Shown: in pieces, positions 49,291 to 59,287 of the stretch
Numbering within the stretch: the first letter of the stretch is position 1
Layout: each line of letters opens with the position of its first letter
Origin: Agmasoma carcini (nom. nud.)
Taxonomy: Eukaryota; Microsporidia; Thelohaniidae
Assembly: GCA_029232285.1 (NCBI GenBank)
Contig: JAOXFI010000016.1
Coordinates: 1 to 64,000 of the forward strand
DNA: 64,000 nt
Direction: 5' to 3'
Notes under the pieces: generated by a model
The model's database searches: none
Told to the model about the DNA's origin: nothing
Seen by the model: only the letters and a program-made list of their open reading frames with translations
Made by a program: the position numbers and the translations under genes

Positions 49291-51720
49291 AGATAGTATA
49301 TTAAATTTAGTTAATGCTGCGTGTGCACGATCAGTTTCATTAAATGCGCAGTCTTCAGAATTTTCTTTTATGGTTCCAATTTTAATTTTTTTATCACTAT
49401 AAAATTATTGTCCTTTATAGCAAGTCTGTTTTTTTGTTCAATTCCTAGTGTAGCATTTATGGCTTTTTTTATTTATTTGATCATTGATAACAACATTGAT
49501 CAATATTTGACCGTTTCCTTTAACATGCTGATCTTCTCAAAGTATGAAAGCGTTCTTTTATGTTTATTTGTTGTATGGTTTTGTCATCTTTGATCACAAA
49601 ACTGTTCTGTATGGGTTTTTGTGTAATTGTAAATTTTTAAAAATTATCTTGCTAATTTAATTGTTATAGGGTTGTAAATTGAAAGCTTTTCACTTATTTC
49701 AAATTCTTATATATCTTTTGTTATTTTCTTATTTGCATTTCTTTTCAAAATCAATATTCTTTTCAACTTTTATGATATTTTTCAATACCTCTAAAAGACT
49801 ACCTTAAAATTCTTTATGATATGTATAATAAAACCTTATATTTATTTTTAATGATATATATTTCTCATTAAAAAATTAAGAAGGTGTTGATTGTAGAATT
49901 AATGCGCCCTGTTAATCCATTGCAAGCAGGAATATAAAAAATTGTAATTACATGTTTTACACCATTGATGTGATAAAATTCATGAACTGTAATATTAATA
50001 GATTAGCGTTCACGATCGGTGATTATTTTCTCCGAAAAGCCATATTTTTTAAAAAAATGTAAAAAAATATTATATTACTGTATTTATATTAATATCATTA
50101 AGTTTATAAAGGTTGTATGTCTTAAAAAGAAATATAAAATAGTTTAGATAAAATATTCCCTCCTTTTTCTCTCTTCTTTTCTAAAAATTGGTATAAATAA
50201 ATCTAAATGTAATTGTTGAAATTTTTTTATTAAATGTATTATACATTTTTTCTTTTTTTTTTGTAAATTGACATTCCTTGCATGTTTTGCATGCAATTTC
50301 TAAATCATGATGTAATCTTGGTGTGAAAAATCATTCTGAAAGGTATAATATATATATCTTATTTGTGAAGTTTTCAAGTGTTCTTTTGGGTTTTTTTTTC
50401 TTTGTGGTAAAAAAATTAGGAATGTGTCATATTATTTTAATTTCAATTTTATAATATTTTTTATGTAGCTTTGTTATCGTATCAAAACTCTGTTATATTA
50501 AAAGCTCTAAAAGAAATTTTTTTGATGAGGCTTGTTCTGAAATAAAAGACTTTGATAAGGTGTCAGTCACTATATTTTACTTTCCATTTATGTGATAAAT
50601 TGTATAGTTGAATTCTTAAGTAAACCCTCTATCTTTGAATTGTCTTGGTTAAAAAATTGAGTTATACGCATTGTTTTGGATTCCGTGTATATATTAAGTA
50701 CCTGGTTATAAATTTGTAGTTTTAAGTTTTTTATCGTAGAAACATTGTAATATTTCGCTTTCTATGATAAAATAATTCCTTTAAGTGCTAATAAATCTAT
50801 ATTATATATACCAATTATATTCTCATTTTGCTTTATTACTCTATCAAAACCTTTTTCACTTACTTAAAAATTTAGCGTATAAGGTTAATTAAAATTAGAA
50901 TAATGTTTTGTTTTTGTTTGTTAACTCTTGATTAACTTTTTGTAATGCGTATTTGTCTAATTTAGTAAGTTTAAAATTTTTGGGTTTTAATTTTGTCATA
51001 TAGAAATGCTAAAATTGTTGATAAATTAGTCAGAAACAGGATGAATTAGTTGAACTTCCTAAAAATGACAATAATTGCATTTTTGTGTTTTTTAGATTTA
51101 TCAAAAGATAAGTGTATCTTTAAAATATTTGGTTTTTTCCTTTCTTTGGAATCTTATAACCTAAATATATTACTTCATTAGTTGCAAAGATTTTTTTCTC
51201 AAAATTGACTGTCATATTATTCTTGCATTAAAGCATAAAAACATTTTCTAAATGTTCTAAATATTCTGAAATATTTTTGCTAAAATAATCAAAGCGTATT
51301 TTTAGGTAAGAAAGATGACTGATTACGCGTTTCGTTGTGTGTTGGAATATAAAAAATTATTTACAAGACCGAAAGGTATTCGAATAACTTCGTATTGGTC
51401 ACCTAAGATTGTAAAACTGATCAAAAAATAGATTTTAGTCTATATCGATTTGGTAATATCTTTTCTTAAAATCAAGCATTGAGAATAATTTTTGTTTGTC
51501 AAATTTTAAAAAAAGTTAATGGATTTCTTCAATGAAAAACTCTTCCTTGACAGTGACGGCGTTGAGATACAAATAGTCGATTAGAAGTCTAAGGTTTTTC
51601 TTTCGGTTTAATGATTGTAAAATGAGTTAATATAAAACTGATCAAATTTGGCGGATAATTATAATTGATAGTAGACGTGATATTTATTTTTGAACTTATT
51701 CTTTGAGCATTGTAAGATTC
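49291..51720 (-). mobile_element. Degenerate gypsy-type retroelement Z (RT, RNase H, integrase)
   Basis: On the minus strand from 51.7 kb: LRLLIDYLYLNAVTVKEEFF (about 51590-51530), KLFSMLDFKKRYYQIDID (about 51500-51440), YLEHLENVFMLQCKNNMTVN then FEKKIFATNEVIYLGYKIPK KGK (about 51270-51140), which is the RT palm and thumb of gypsy elements. The integrase end reads HINGVKHVITIFYIPACNGL then TGRINSTINTF (about 49960-49880). The catalytic E (normally NG-x-x-ERIN) is Gly (codon at 49907-49909). No LTRs were found. Confidence 0.8.
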
Positions 51721-51780
51721 AGATAACCGTTACAGAAGAATGGAGCAGATTTAAAAGTATGATGGTATATTTAAATGATA

Positions 51781-53115
51781 TACAGTACCCCCAAAAAGAT
51801 TGTTTTAAAGATGTAAATTTTTGAATAAAAATAATTTGAGTTTAATAGTATAAGTATATATTTATTATTTTTTATTTTTTAGATCACACATTTTATATAA
51901 ACTATTTTGATAATTTTTGATAATTTTTTTAATTAAAACCCAATAAAAAAAATCAAACACCTAAAAATATTATAAAATTCTTCACTTAAAAATAATATAT
52001 TTTAAAACAGAAAACAAATACTCTAATAGGGTAAACATGCTACTGTGAATTCGATAAAGGTCGGCCTTTTTAGCTATTTCTATGGGTTTTTAAAACGCAA
52101 AATCAGAGTAAAAACCGACTTAAGTAAATCTACAATACAGGATCATGTTAGAAAACACACAAATATGAAGGTAAAAGAAAATGTGGTAGTGGCAGAAATA
52201 AATTAATTGATATCAGCAATATAAAATAATTTAAAATGATCAATAAAAACCCTGCGTTACAGCTGTAATATAAAAATAATTTAAAAATCAGTTGAATGTA
52301 CGTATCTGTAAAAAATTTTGTCTTTTAAAAAAGAAAAATTATTTTATATGTTTTTATCTTTTTTCTAAGCCACAATTTATCAAGTTTTAAAATAATTAAT
52401 AGATTAAAAATTGCAAAATTGTAGTTATTAAAAGGTAAAGACTACTTTAGCAATGTTTTTAGATTGAAGTTTCTTTAACATTTATAATGACTCTAAGAGG
52501 CAAAAGGTGTGGGTTGAAAAAAGAAAACCAATGCCTATAAATGAAATTTTAAATTTGATAAGAAAAAAAATTGTTTGGGGTTGTATGAGTTAAATAGTGT
52601 TAGAAATTTGGTGTTTTAGATAAAACCTTAAAGAACTATATTATACTAAATATTAAGCAATAATTTAAATGAGAGTGCACGAAAATTCTAATTTTCAAAA
52701 TTTTAATTTCAACAAGACAATGATCCAAAGCATAAAAGTAAAACACAAAATTTTAATATATATGAGCATTAAGGTGTTAGATTACCTTCACAGATCCGAG
52801 TCCTTGACCCTATAAACATCTATAGGCTTAGTTAAAGCAAAAGCTAAGAATTATTGTTTTTTGAAAACAAAATGCATTTAATATCAAAAATTAGTGTAAT
52901 CTAGTCTGATATTTGTACATTGTATTTTAGAACACTAGTAGATTCTGTAAGTGACAGAATTAAAGAATTTATCGTGACAAAAGGTAGTCATATATCATAT
53001 TAAGTAAAGATTTCTATTTTTTTATTGATTTTAAATTAAAAATTAATAAAAGGGTTTATGTAAAATTCGTGTTTTAAAAATAAAATAGATTTACTTATAC
53101 TATTAAACTCGAATT
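51781..53115 (+). mobile_element. Tc1/mariner-like transposon relic with terminal repeat
   Basis: The left end TACAGTACCCCCAAAAAG (51781-51798) is a typical Tc1-type terminus next to TA. An inner inverted pair, TTTGAGTTTAATAGTATAAG (near 51835) and its reverse complement near 53090-53110, marks both sides. Coding relics: a DNA-binding part KYEGKRKCGSGRNKLIDISN and INKNPALQL; a VWG-x-MS-like part near 52575; QFQQDNDPKHKSKTQNF (52704-52755); VLDPINIYRL; and the C-terminal LVDSVSDRIKEFIVTKGSHI SY (52937-53003). Many stops. The outer right terminus seems lost. Confidence 0.82.
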
Positions 53116-53679
53116 TTTTTATGTATTGTATATTTGGATCGGTTGATAAATATATTGTTGTGAATCGCTCGGATAGATTGTCACATTAACCGTTAGATGT
53201 AAATTGATGATTAAAGAAATTTCTGGATAATATGCAAGCTTTGTTACGCATTCTTCTTGTTCTTACTCTCTTCCATGCGATAAGTAAAATTCTATAAAAT
53301 GTTTATAGTTTCTTTGAAAAGGATAAAAAAGGGTTTTACCATTCACAAGAGAGTTAAACTCTTTAAAATTAAGTTATTTGATCATAAGTATTAATTGTTT
53401 ATTACATATATAAATAGATATGAGGCAAAAATTTAGATAATGTATATTATTAAAAAGATTTATCTACAATGATTACAGTGATTGTATTTGAAAGAAAGAT
53501 ATACCAAGTTGAAAAATATTATAAATTCATGTTTTTAATATACTCAAATATACCTGTTAACGTTATCTAACGTATAGACTTCTGTAAAACATTTGTTTTA
53601 CATCTAAAAATATAAAAAAATTTCATTGAGTATAATATATATTACTTTAATACTCCACATGTAAGTATAATATTTATTG

Positions 53680-54119
53680 TGCCTGACTCGGCAACAATAC
53701 CAAAAAGACATTACATTTGTAATAAATGCGGCACATTGTATAAACTTAATTTATATAAAAAAAACATAGACAGAAAAAAGATTGGGATGCTTGAATAGAT
53801 CTTGTGAAAGTTACAAAAATTCTTCCCGTAAGAAATAAAAATTAAATTTTATGGTATTGAATAAATAGATTTAATTATGTTTTTAAGATCTTCAGTGACA
53901 AGTCAACTTGAATTCTAAAATGATGAGGATAATTAAGACAATACTTTATCTTCTTGATTTCTTAAATAATCATATAATGGGTCCCAATAGAATTGTTCAA
54001 GTTGATGAAACGATGCTAAGCTATAAGTGTAAGAGTCATCGAGAGTGATCACCTCTAAATTAAACAGAGAATCTTTGTATTGTTGAGATTGAAGAAAATT
54101 AGGAAAATATATTACTTAT
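53680..54119 (+). mobile_element. ISXO2-like transposase relic 15, 5' half, cut by an insertion
   Basis: The + strand reads HYICNKCGTLYKLNLYKKNI DRKKIGML (zinc region, 53710-53790) and later GPNRIVQVDETMLSYKCKSH R (block 1, about 53985-54040). It then runs into the end of the next element at 54120. The 3' half was not recovered beyond 55132. Confidence 0.72.
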
Positions 54120-55132
54120 CGGGGTAACTTTTTAATTTGTACTTATTTATATATAAATAAGTGTTATTTTTATAAGAATAGAAATATTTTAAAACTGGTC
54201 AATGAGCCTTGTATTATACCCTTTGCGTAGAATAATATGATTCAGAAAAAATAAAAATAAATTTCTAAAACATTGATCTAATGGTAATAAAAAATCTTTT
54301 AGAAATACACAATCTTTGTTCAAAGTCAACTTTTATATAAAATCACGCCTGATAATTTCCATTTTTAAGTTTAATGACTTTTTATTGTTACATTTGTGTC
54401 AAAAAGAATTGGTGGTTTGGTTAGGTGTAGCTATTGCTTCAGTATTAAGATAATATAATTTTTTTGATAATTTTTAATAAGCAAGGCAAACATGAAAATT
54501 TGATTGGTTGACCCGGGCTTACAGTAGAAATTGATGAAAATTATTTCTACACAAGAAAAAATCACGTTGGCAGAATGTTAGAAGGGAGAAAGATATGGGT
54601 TATAGGTGGTATCTGTCGTGAAACAAAACAAGTATTTGCTGTCGTAAAAACCCTGAGAAATTATGAAAGAATAGTTGATATTATTCTTTGGAAGGTAAGA
54701 TGAGAGACCACTATCATAACTGATGGATAGAAAAGATATTTGGGTGTTGATTATTTAACCAATTTTGCCCTTGAGTAAATAATTCCGTTGATTTGATCCT
54801 GAATCCCCAAAACCTATACACAAAATATTTAAAGAATTTTTATTCAAGTATAATTTTTGAATTTTATCTATATAGGATAGAGTTATGATTTTAATAAATC
54901 TTTTTATATACTTTTGTGCTTTTTTATAATTATTTAAAGAATAGGTTTTTATTTAAATGAAATAACTAATATGAAAATGATAATTTTCAAAAATAAATTT
55001 ATTAAATAGGTATTAGAATATATAAAAAAACTAGAATAAAATGATATAAAATATAATATAGAAAATAATTTAATGATTTTATTTTAAAATTATATTTATG
55101 TATAAATAAATAAAATTTCAAAAGTTACCCCG
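54120..55132 (+). mobile_element. IS1595/ISXO2-like (Merlin-type) transposon with terminal repeats
   Basis: Terminal inverted repeats CGGGGTAACTTTTTAATTT (54120-54138) and, reverse-complemented, CGGGGTAACTTTTGAAATTT (ending 55132), both continuing to TATTTATATA-like DNA. The element is 1013 bp. The + strand has DPGLTVEIDENYFYTRKNHV then GRMLEGRKIWVIGGICRETK QVFAVVKTLRNYERIVDIIL (54515-54700, one long open stretch), then TTIITDG, TAG (Trp position), KRYLGVDYL. Blocks 1 and 2 keep their Asp; block 3 was not found. Flanks TTACTTAT and TTAACTAA could be a decayed target duplication. Confidence 0.86.
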
Positions 55133-55199
55133 TTAACTAATATATTGCCCAAAATTAGGATGAAATGGAAAATTTTACCAGCACAAAAAAATAATTTTT

Positions 55200-56050
55200 A
55201 AATAATCAATTTTTATAAATCAAATATTTGTTTATAATCGCATTCTAAAACATTATCTTATAACACTATTTCTGCTATGCATATATCTACCTTGGTAGAT
55301 AGCACTCTTTTCGCTCTTTTATTCGAGCCTTAACCAATATGACATAATATTTTGAGTGGTGGCGCAAGAGTAGGATCAACAATATTGACACTATGATTTA
55401 CATAATCATGTGTTAAACCAAGAGAAGAAATAATTTTTCTGTATGACTAAAACTCCACTGAGTGTATGAAGGTGACTTCCTAACATACACGTTGTATTAT
55501 AGAAAGTAAAGATAATGCACTTCTATAATGAACATATTAATGTATTTAACAATTTTTTAAACTATTTTCAATACCAAATATCTATACATCAATTTTTTGT
55601 TACCTCGCTCTGTTATATTTTCTTTTGTGCTTAAACTGGCTTTCATCTATCTGATATATGACATTATTATCACCTAATTATATCATATTCATATTAAAAC
55701 AATACATAATATGTGATTAAGCTTATGACATATTTTAATCATTGTCATATCTTATATTTCTGTGTAATTATTAATATATTCTGTATAGAAATATTAAAAT
55801 CATTAAAAAAACTTTCTTCACGAATAGAACAGTATTTTTAAAAACCTGTATATTTTCTATTTAGGTATATAAATGATCTTTTGATCACATTTAATGTCTA
55901 TTTCGCGATTCTACAAGAAATATTAACAACTTAGACATTTGTGGCTTTGTTTTATCAATTTTACGTTTTGTAAGAGTGAAATAAAATTATCAACGTTATT
56001 TAAAATCGGCTAGACATAACTTATAAAAAAAATCATAAACATGATTTAAT
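55200..56050 (-). mobile_element. ISXO2-like transposase relic 16, sister of 41.9-42.75 kb
   Basis: It aligns along its length with 41900-42745: shared TCTTTTATTCGAGCCTTAAC, GATTTACATAATCATGTGTT (one-base variants), CTGGCTTTCATCTATCTGA and the downstream TTTGTGGCTTTGTTTTATCA. It is more decayed: the block-3 region reads TQNIMSYW with Met for the catalytic Glu. No open frame remains. Confidence 0.78.
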
Positions 56051-57310
56051 TTTTTATTTAATTTTATAAATTTCAAATCATATATAAAAAATATTTCAAT
56101 TCCTATAATTATGAGACGAGTAACGCCCTGTTCAGCCGTATGAAATGATGAACATTGATCATATGCATCATTATCTGAATGTGATTTTAATCATGGGACG
56201 AATTGTCCTAAATATGAATTCTTAATTCAGTTTTCTAGGATTGATGTGCATGTAGTTAAATTATTTAATAACAATTAAAAACTAGAAATTATTCGAAGAA
56301 AAGGAGTAAGTGATGAAACAAAAGAGAAATCCTCAATGATTTTTGTTTTATCTTAATAACAAAGATTTTTCAATTGATGTCTATTTAAAATTATTAAAAA
56401 ATAATTGCTTTAATAATTTATTGTTCTGAAGCAATATAAAAACTCTAGAACAAAATATGGAATAAATGAATTGAAAATAGATAATTGTGATATAACGTAA
56501 TATGATCTACCAGTAGTTAAATCAAGGCGAGGGAATACGGATAATTCTGTTCACACAAAGAAAAGATTTTTAAATCGATGGATATGGGCCTTTTGTATTG
56601 GCAGAAAGGGCACATCGGGATTGAAGATATAAGTTACCTGATGTGAATAGAGCATTAAATATAGCTGTAATAAAATCTTATGGTAGGTTTTTAAAGGTTT
56701 GCTGTTGTGTCTAAAATGATTCAAGATGCCGACTCGTTCCGCCTTTACCCCGATTTTATCAAATCACGATAAGTGTATGATTGTTATAAGCTTTGAATAT
56801 TTATTTGATGTGTTCCAATTTTAGTGTTTTTACTTGATGGTCTATTTTTATCCTTTTATATATAAATTTTAATTAATTTTGATCTTCTTATAGAGGGCAA
56901 AAGGTGAAAAAAATTCAAATCATAATTACTTTATGCTTTTTTACTCTTCCTATGTAAATATATAAAATTTGATATAGGAATTTTATAATCTTATAATTGA
57001 AATATAATTTATATCGGTGATAGTGCTGGTCTTGCTTTTAAACTTAAATTTACAAATGCAGGGGTTTAATATAAGATTTATTTAAACTATTAAACACCAG
57101 CCTTTATATTCGTAATGGTAATTATACAACTTAAAGGTTATTTTATAAAACTATTATTAACTTTCACTATACTTATTTAAACAAATTATTCCACAGTTAT
57201 TATAAAATCAAAATAAAATAGTAGGAATAGTAAATATTGATGCTGTAACATACATTACACTTTAATTATTATGTTTAAAACAATTAATATAACTAAATAA
57301 TGTTTATTTA
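56051..57310. other. Gene-free DNA at the edge of the second gene island
   Basis: No confident gene. The stretch 56500-56760 is less AT-rich and could be one more transposase fragment, but I could not match a block. Downstream lies the 3' end of the SulP gene. Confidence 0.45.
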
Positions 57311-57314
57311 AAGA

Positions 57315-58619
57315 TTATGCCTTGCACTCTTGAATCATTTCTTCCTCTTCTTCAAAGTTTGCCAAGTTCAATGCTTTTAATGTATAAGCCACACCAGAGA
57401 CTGCACCAAATACAGCCAATGGATAATCTGGACATAAAAGATAAACAACAATTCCAATAACAACAACTATAGTTTCAACTATTTGCATATTTATAATGAA
57501 TTTAAATAAATATTCATATAAAAAGATAAAACCAACATATGTTAGAATGATAAAAGGCATAGAAGTTGGTATTTTATCAACAAAATAAGGAAATGCCATA
57601 TAAACAGCAAGAGGAATGACACATAAGAACATGCTTAACCTTCTTGATGTAAAATTTGATTTTTGTAAACCCACAGAAAATGAATTACAGAAATAAGTTG
57701 GATATCCAGTAAAGCAAGTAAAAATATTGGAAAGACCTTGTGTTAAATATTCTCTTGATAGATCATAACGTAAGTTAAACATGTTAGCGAACCCTGGTAC
57801 ATTCAATGCGACATGAAGGAGATTGAACAAAGCCAATTGAATAATGTAACTCATATTATTCAAAATTACAGTGTAATCAAAACTTTTAATAGTTTTAAGG
57901 TTATCAAAGATTGAACTGAGGGATGTATCGTTTCCAAGGTCGGTAGACATAAAGAACATTTGTCTATTTAGCTGTGGTAGACCGAAATATTCATATGTGA
58001 AGCTATAGAAATTGATTATGATGATGTTAGCTGCTACGAATGAAGGAATTGTGTATTTAAAGTTTTTGAATATTTTTTCATCTAAAACCCACAAGAAGAT
58101 AGCTAAACCCAAAAATAGGAGTACTGCTAATATGCTTGAATTATAAGTGGAGTATGCACTTTCCAAGCAAAATTTTGTGATACCAAGACCGACTGTAGCC
58201 ATGACAGCGTCTAAAGCTATTTTTGGTAATTTTTTGAAATATTTTGCTAATCCTGTAAAAAAAATGGTAATTGAAAGAATGGAGAATAAAATATTTGAGA
58301 CGACCATACAAGCGTAGACATAGATAAAGTTTCTATGTTCTGGGTTTGAATATATGTTTTGAGTCATTTTGTTTGTTAAATCCATGCTTTCGTAGACCAA
58401 AGTGCCATTGATTCCTGAATTTAGCTGGGTGAAAAGAGGGAAAGCGATTTGAGCGAAGAAGAAGCTTGAAGTGAAGATTAAAGCAGAGTAAGTTGATAGT
58501 TGTGGAGCGAAAGGTGATGTAAATAACTTAGTAGATAAAGAGCAAAAGTCAATTACGTAACTTATAGTGTAGAATATAGTTCCACCGACTATTCCATCCA
58601 ATGTTTGTTTCTCGTTCAT
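57315..58619 (-). CDS. SulP-family (YGR125W-like) anion transporter without STAS domain
   Basis: A polytopic membrane protein, probably importing an inorganic or organic anion across a parasite membrane; the substrate cannot be read from sequence. The 434 residues hold about 10 hydrophobic segments. Family-like parts: LPKIALDAVMATVGLGITKF (about 130-150, as in SulP 'IP-x-x-VL-x-G-x-x-G') and, about 270-315, NVPGFANMFNLRYDLSREYL then TQGLSNIFTCFTGYPTYF, which resembles the 'D-x-P-x-L...E-x-x-x-x-G-x-x-N-x-x-x-G-x-x-G' region of fungal YGR125W/Vsb1-type SulP proteins. The protein ends in an acidic NFEEEEEMIQECKA tail; the cytoplasmic STAS domain of typical SulP transporters is absent. It is divergent from MCM2. 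The ATG follows CCCTCAA, the only CCC-type start signal among the eight genes. SulP is favoured; another 10-14 TM permease family is possible. Confidence 0.72.
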   Translation of the reverse strand: MNEKQTLDGIVGGTIFYTISYVIDFCSLSTKLFTSPFAPQLSTYSALIFTSSFFFAQIAFPLFTQLNSGINGTLVYESMDLTNKMTQNIYSNPEHRNFIYVYACMVVSNILFSILSITIFFTGLAKYFKKLPKIALDAVMATVGLGITKFCLESAYSTYNSSILAVLLFLGLAIFLWVLDEKIFKNFKYTIPSFVAANIIIINFYSFTYEYFGLPQLNRQMFFMSTDLGNDTSLSSIFDNLKTIKSFDYTVILNNMSYIIQLALFNLLHVALNVPGFANMFNLRYDLSREYLTQGLSNIFTCFTGYPTYFCNSFSVGLQKSNFTSRRLSMFLCVIPLAVYMAFPYFVDKIPTSMPFIILTYVGFIFLYEYLFKFIINMQIVETIVVVIGIVVYLLCPDYPLAVFGAVSGVAYTLKALNLANFEEEEEMIQECKA

Positions 58620-58634
58620 TTGAGGGATATATTT
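58620..58634 (-). promoter_or_regulatory. CCC-type start signal of the SulP gene
   Basis: Read on the minus strand, ATATATCCCTCAA directly precedes the ATG at 58619, with an A-run upstream. CCC-like motifs just upstream of starts are a described microsporidian transcription signal, often on well-expressed genes. Confidence 0.5.
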
Positions 58635-59040
58635 TTTTTTTATTTATAGGAATAGTTGATTAATAAAATAGAGTATTTATAATATTATTGTATTTAACTG
58701 TATAAGATCATTGATTATTGTGTATAAAGGGGTTGATTGAATTAATAAATGATTTATTAAATATCAAAGTGTTAAATATTAATTATAATAATATTTAAGA
58801 GAATGATTATAATAATCTGTTAGTTATATATTTATGAAGATATTTGATTATATTAATTATGATTTATGTTAATATATATTTTTATAATTGACAGTTAAAA
58901 ATTTTTTTGATAATTTTTTTATATAAAAATTTATTTAATATTTTATAAAGGTATTTGGTTGATTTAAATAGTTATGAAAATAAAATAGTTTATTTTTTTT
59001 GATGTACTTCATATTTATTATACATTTATAAAATAATACC
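58635..59040. other. AT-rich divergent intergenic region, SulP and MCM2
   Basis: No gene. It is plain AT-rich DNA up to the octamer array. Confidence 0.6.
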
Positions 59041-59042
59041 AT

Positions 59043-59142
59043 AAGTATATTACATAAGTATATAAGTATATAAGTATATAAGTATATAAGTATATAAGTA
59101 TATAAGTATATAAGTATATAAGTATATAAGTATATAAGTATA
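59043..59142. repeat. AAGTATAT octamer tandem array upstream of MCM2
   Basis: About eleven near-perfect copies of the 8-mer AAGTATAT (ATAAGTAT phase) lie about 145 bp before the MCM2 start. The minus-strand open frame through it is only the repeat. Confidence 0.95.
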
Positions 59143-59273
59143 ATATATAATACAAATATAATTTTAACTAACAATTATAAAATCATTAAAAACGTACAAC
59201 TCTAACCATCACATCTATAAACATATTTCAAAATACACACTCACAATACAAATAAATATTATTTTTTTCACAA

Positions 59274-59287
59274 TAAAATTTTTTTCC
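59274..59287 (+). promoter_or_regulatory. AAATTTT-like start signal of MCM2
   Basis: AAAATTTTTTTCC immediately precedes the ATG at 59288, the same layout as for the ASE1-like, ORC1 and HAP5 genes. Confidence 0.55.

Noticed and set aside
49321..49593. 90-codon hydrophobic + strand frame.
   Set aside because: It is antisense to the integrase end of element Z, hydrophobic only from T-rich composition, and has no start signal.
6340..54780. A variant genetic code (TAA/TAG read as Gln), suggested by stops at Gln positions in many relics.
   Set aside because: The eight island genes use CAA normally and end at standard stops. The relics also have stops at Arg and Trp positions plus frameshifts, which fits decay by transitions.
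56500..56760. A possible extra transposase fragment in a less AT-rich stretch.
   Set aside because: No catalytic block could be matched in any frame, so it is left unassigned.
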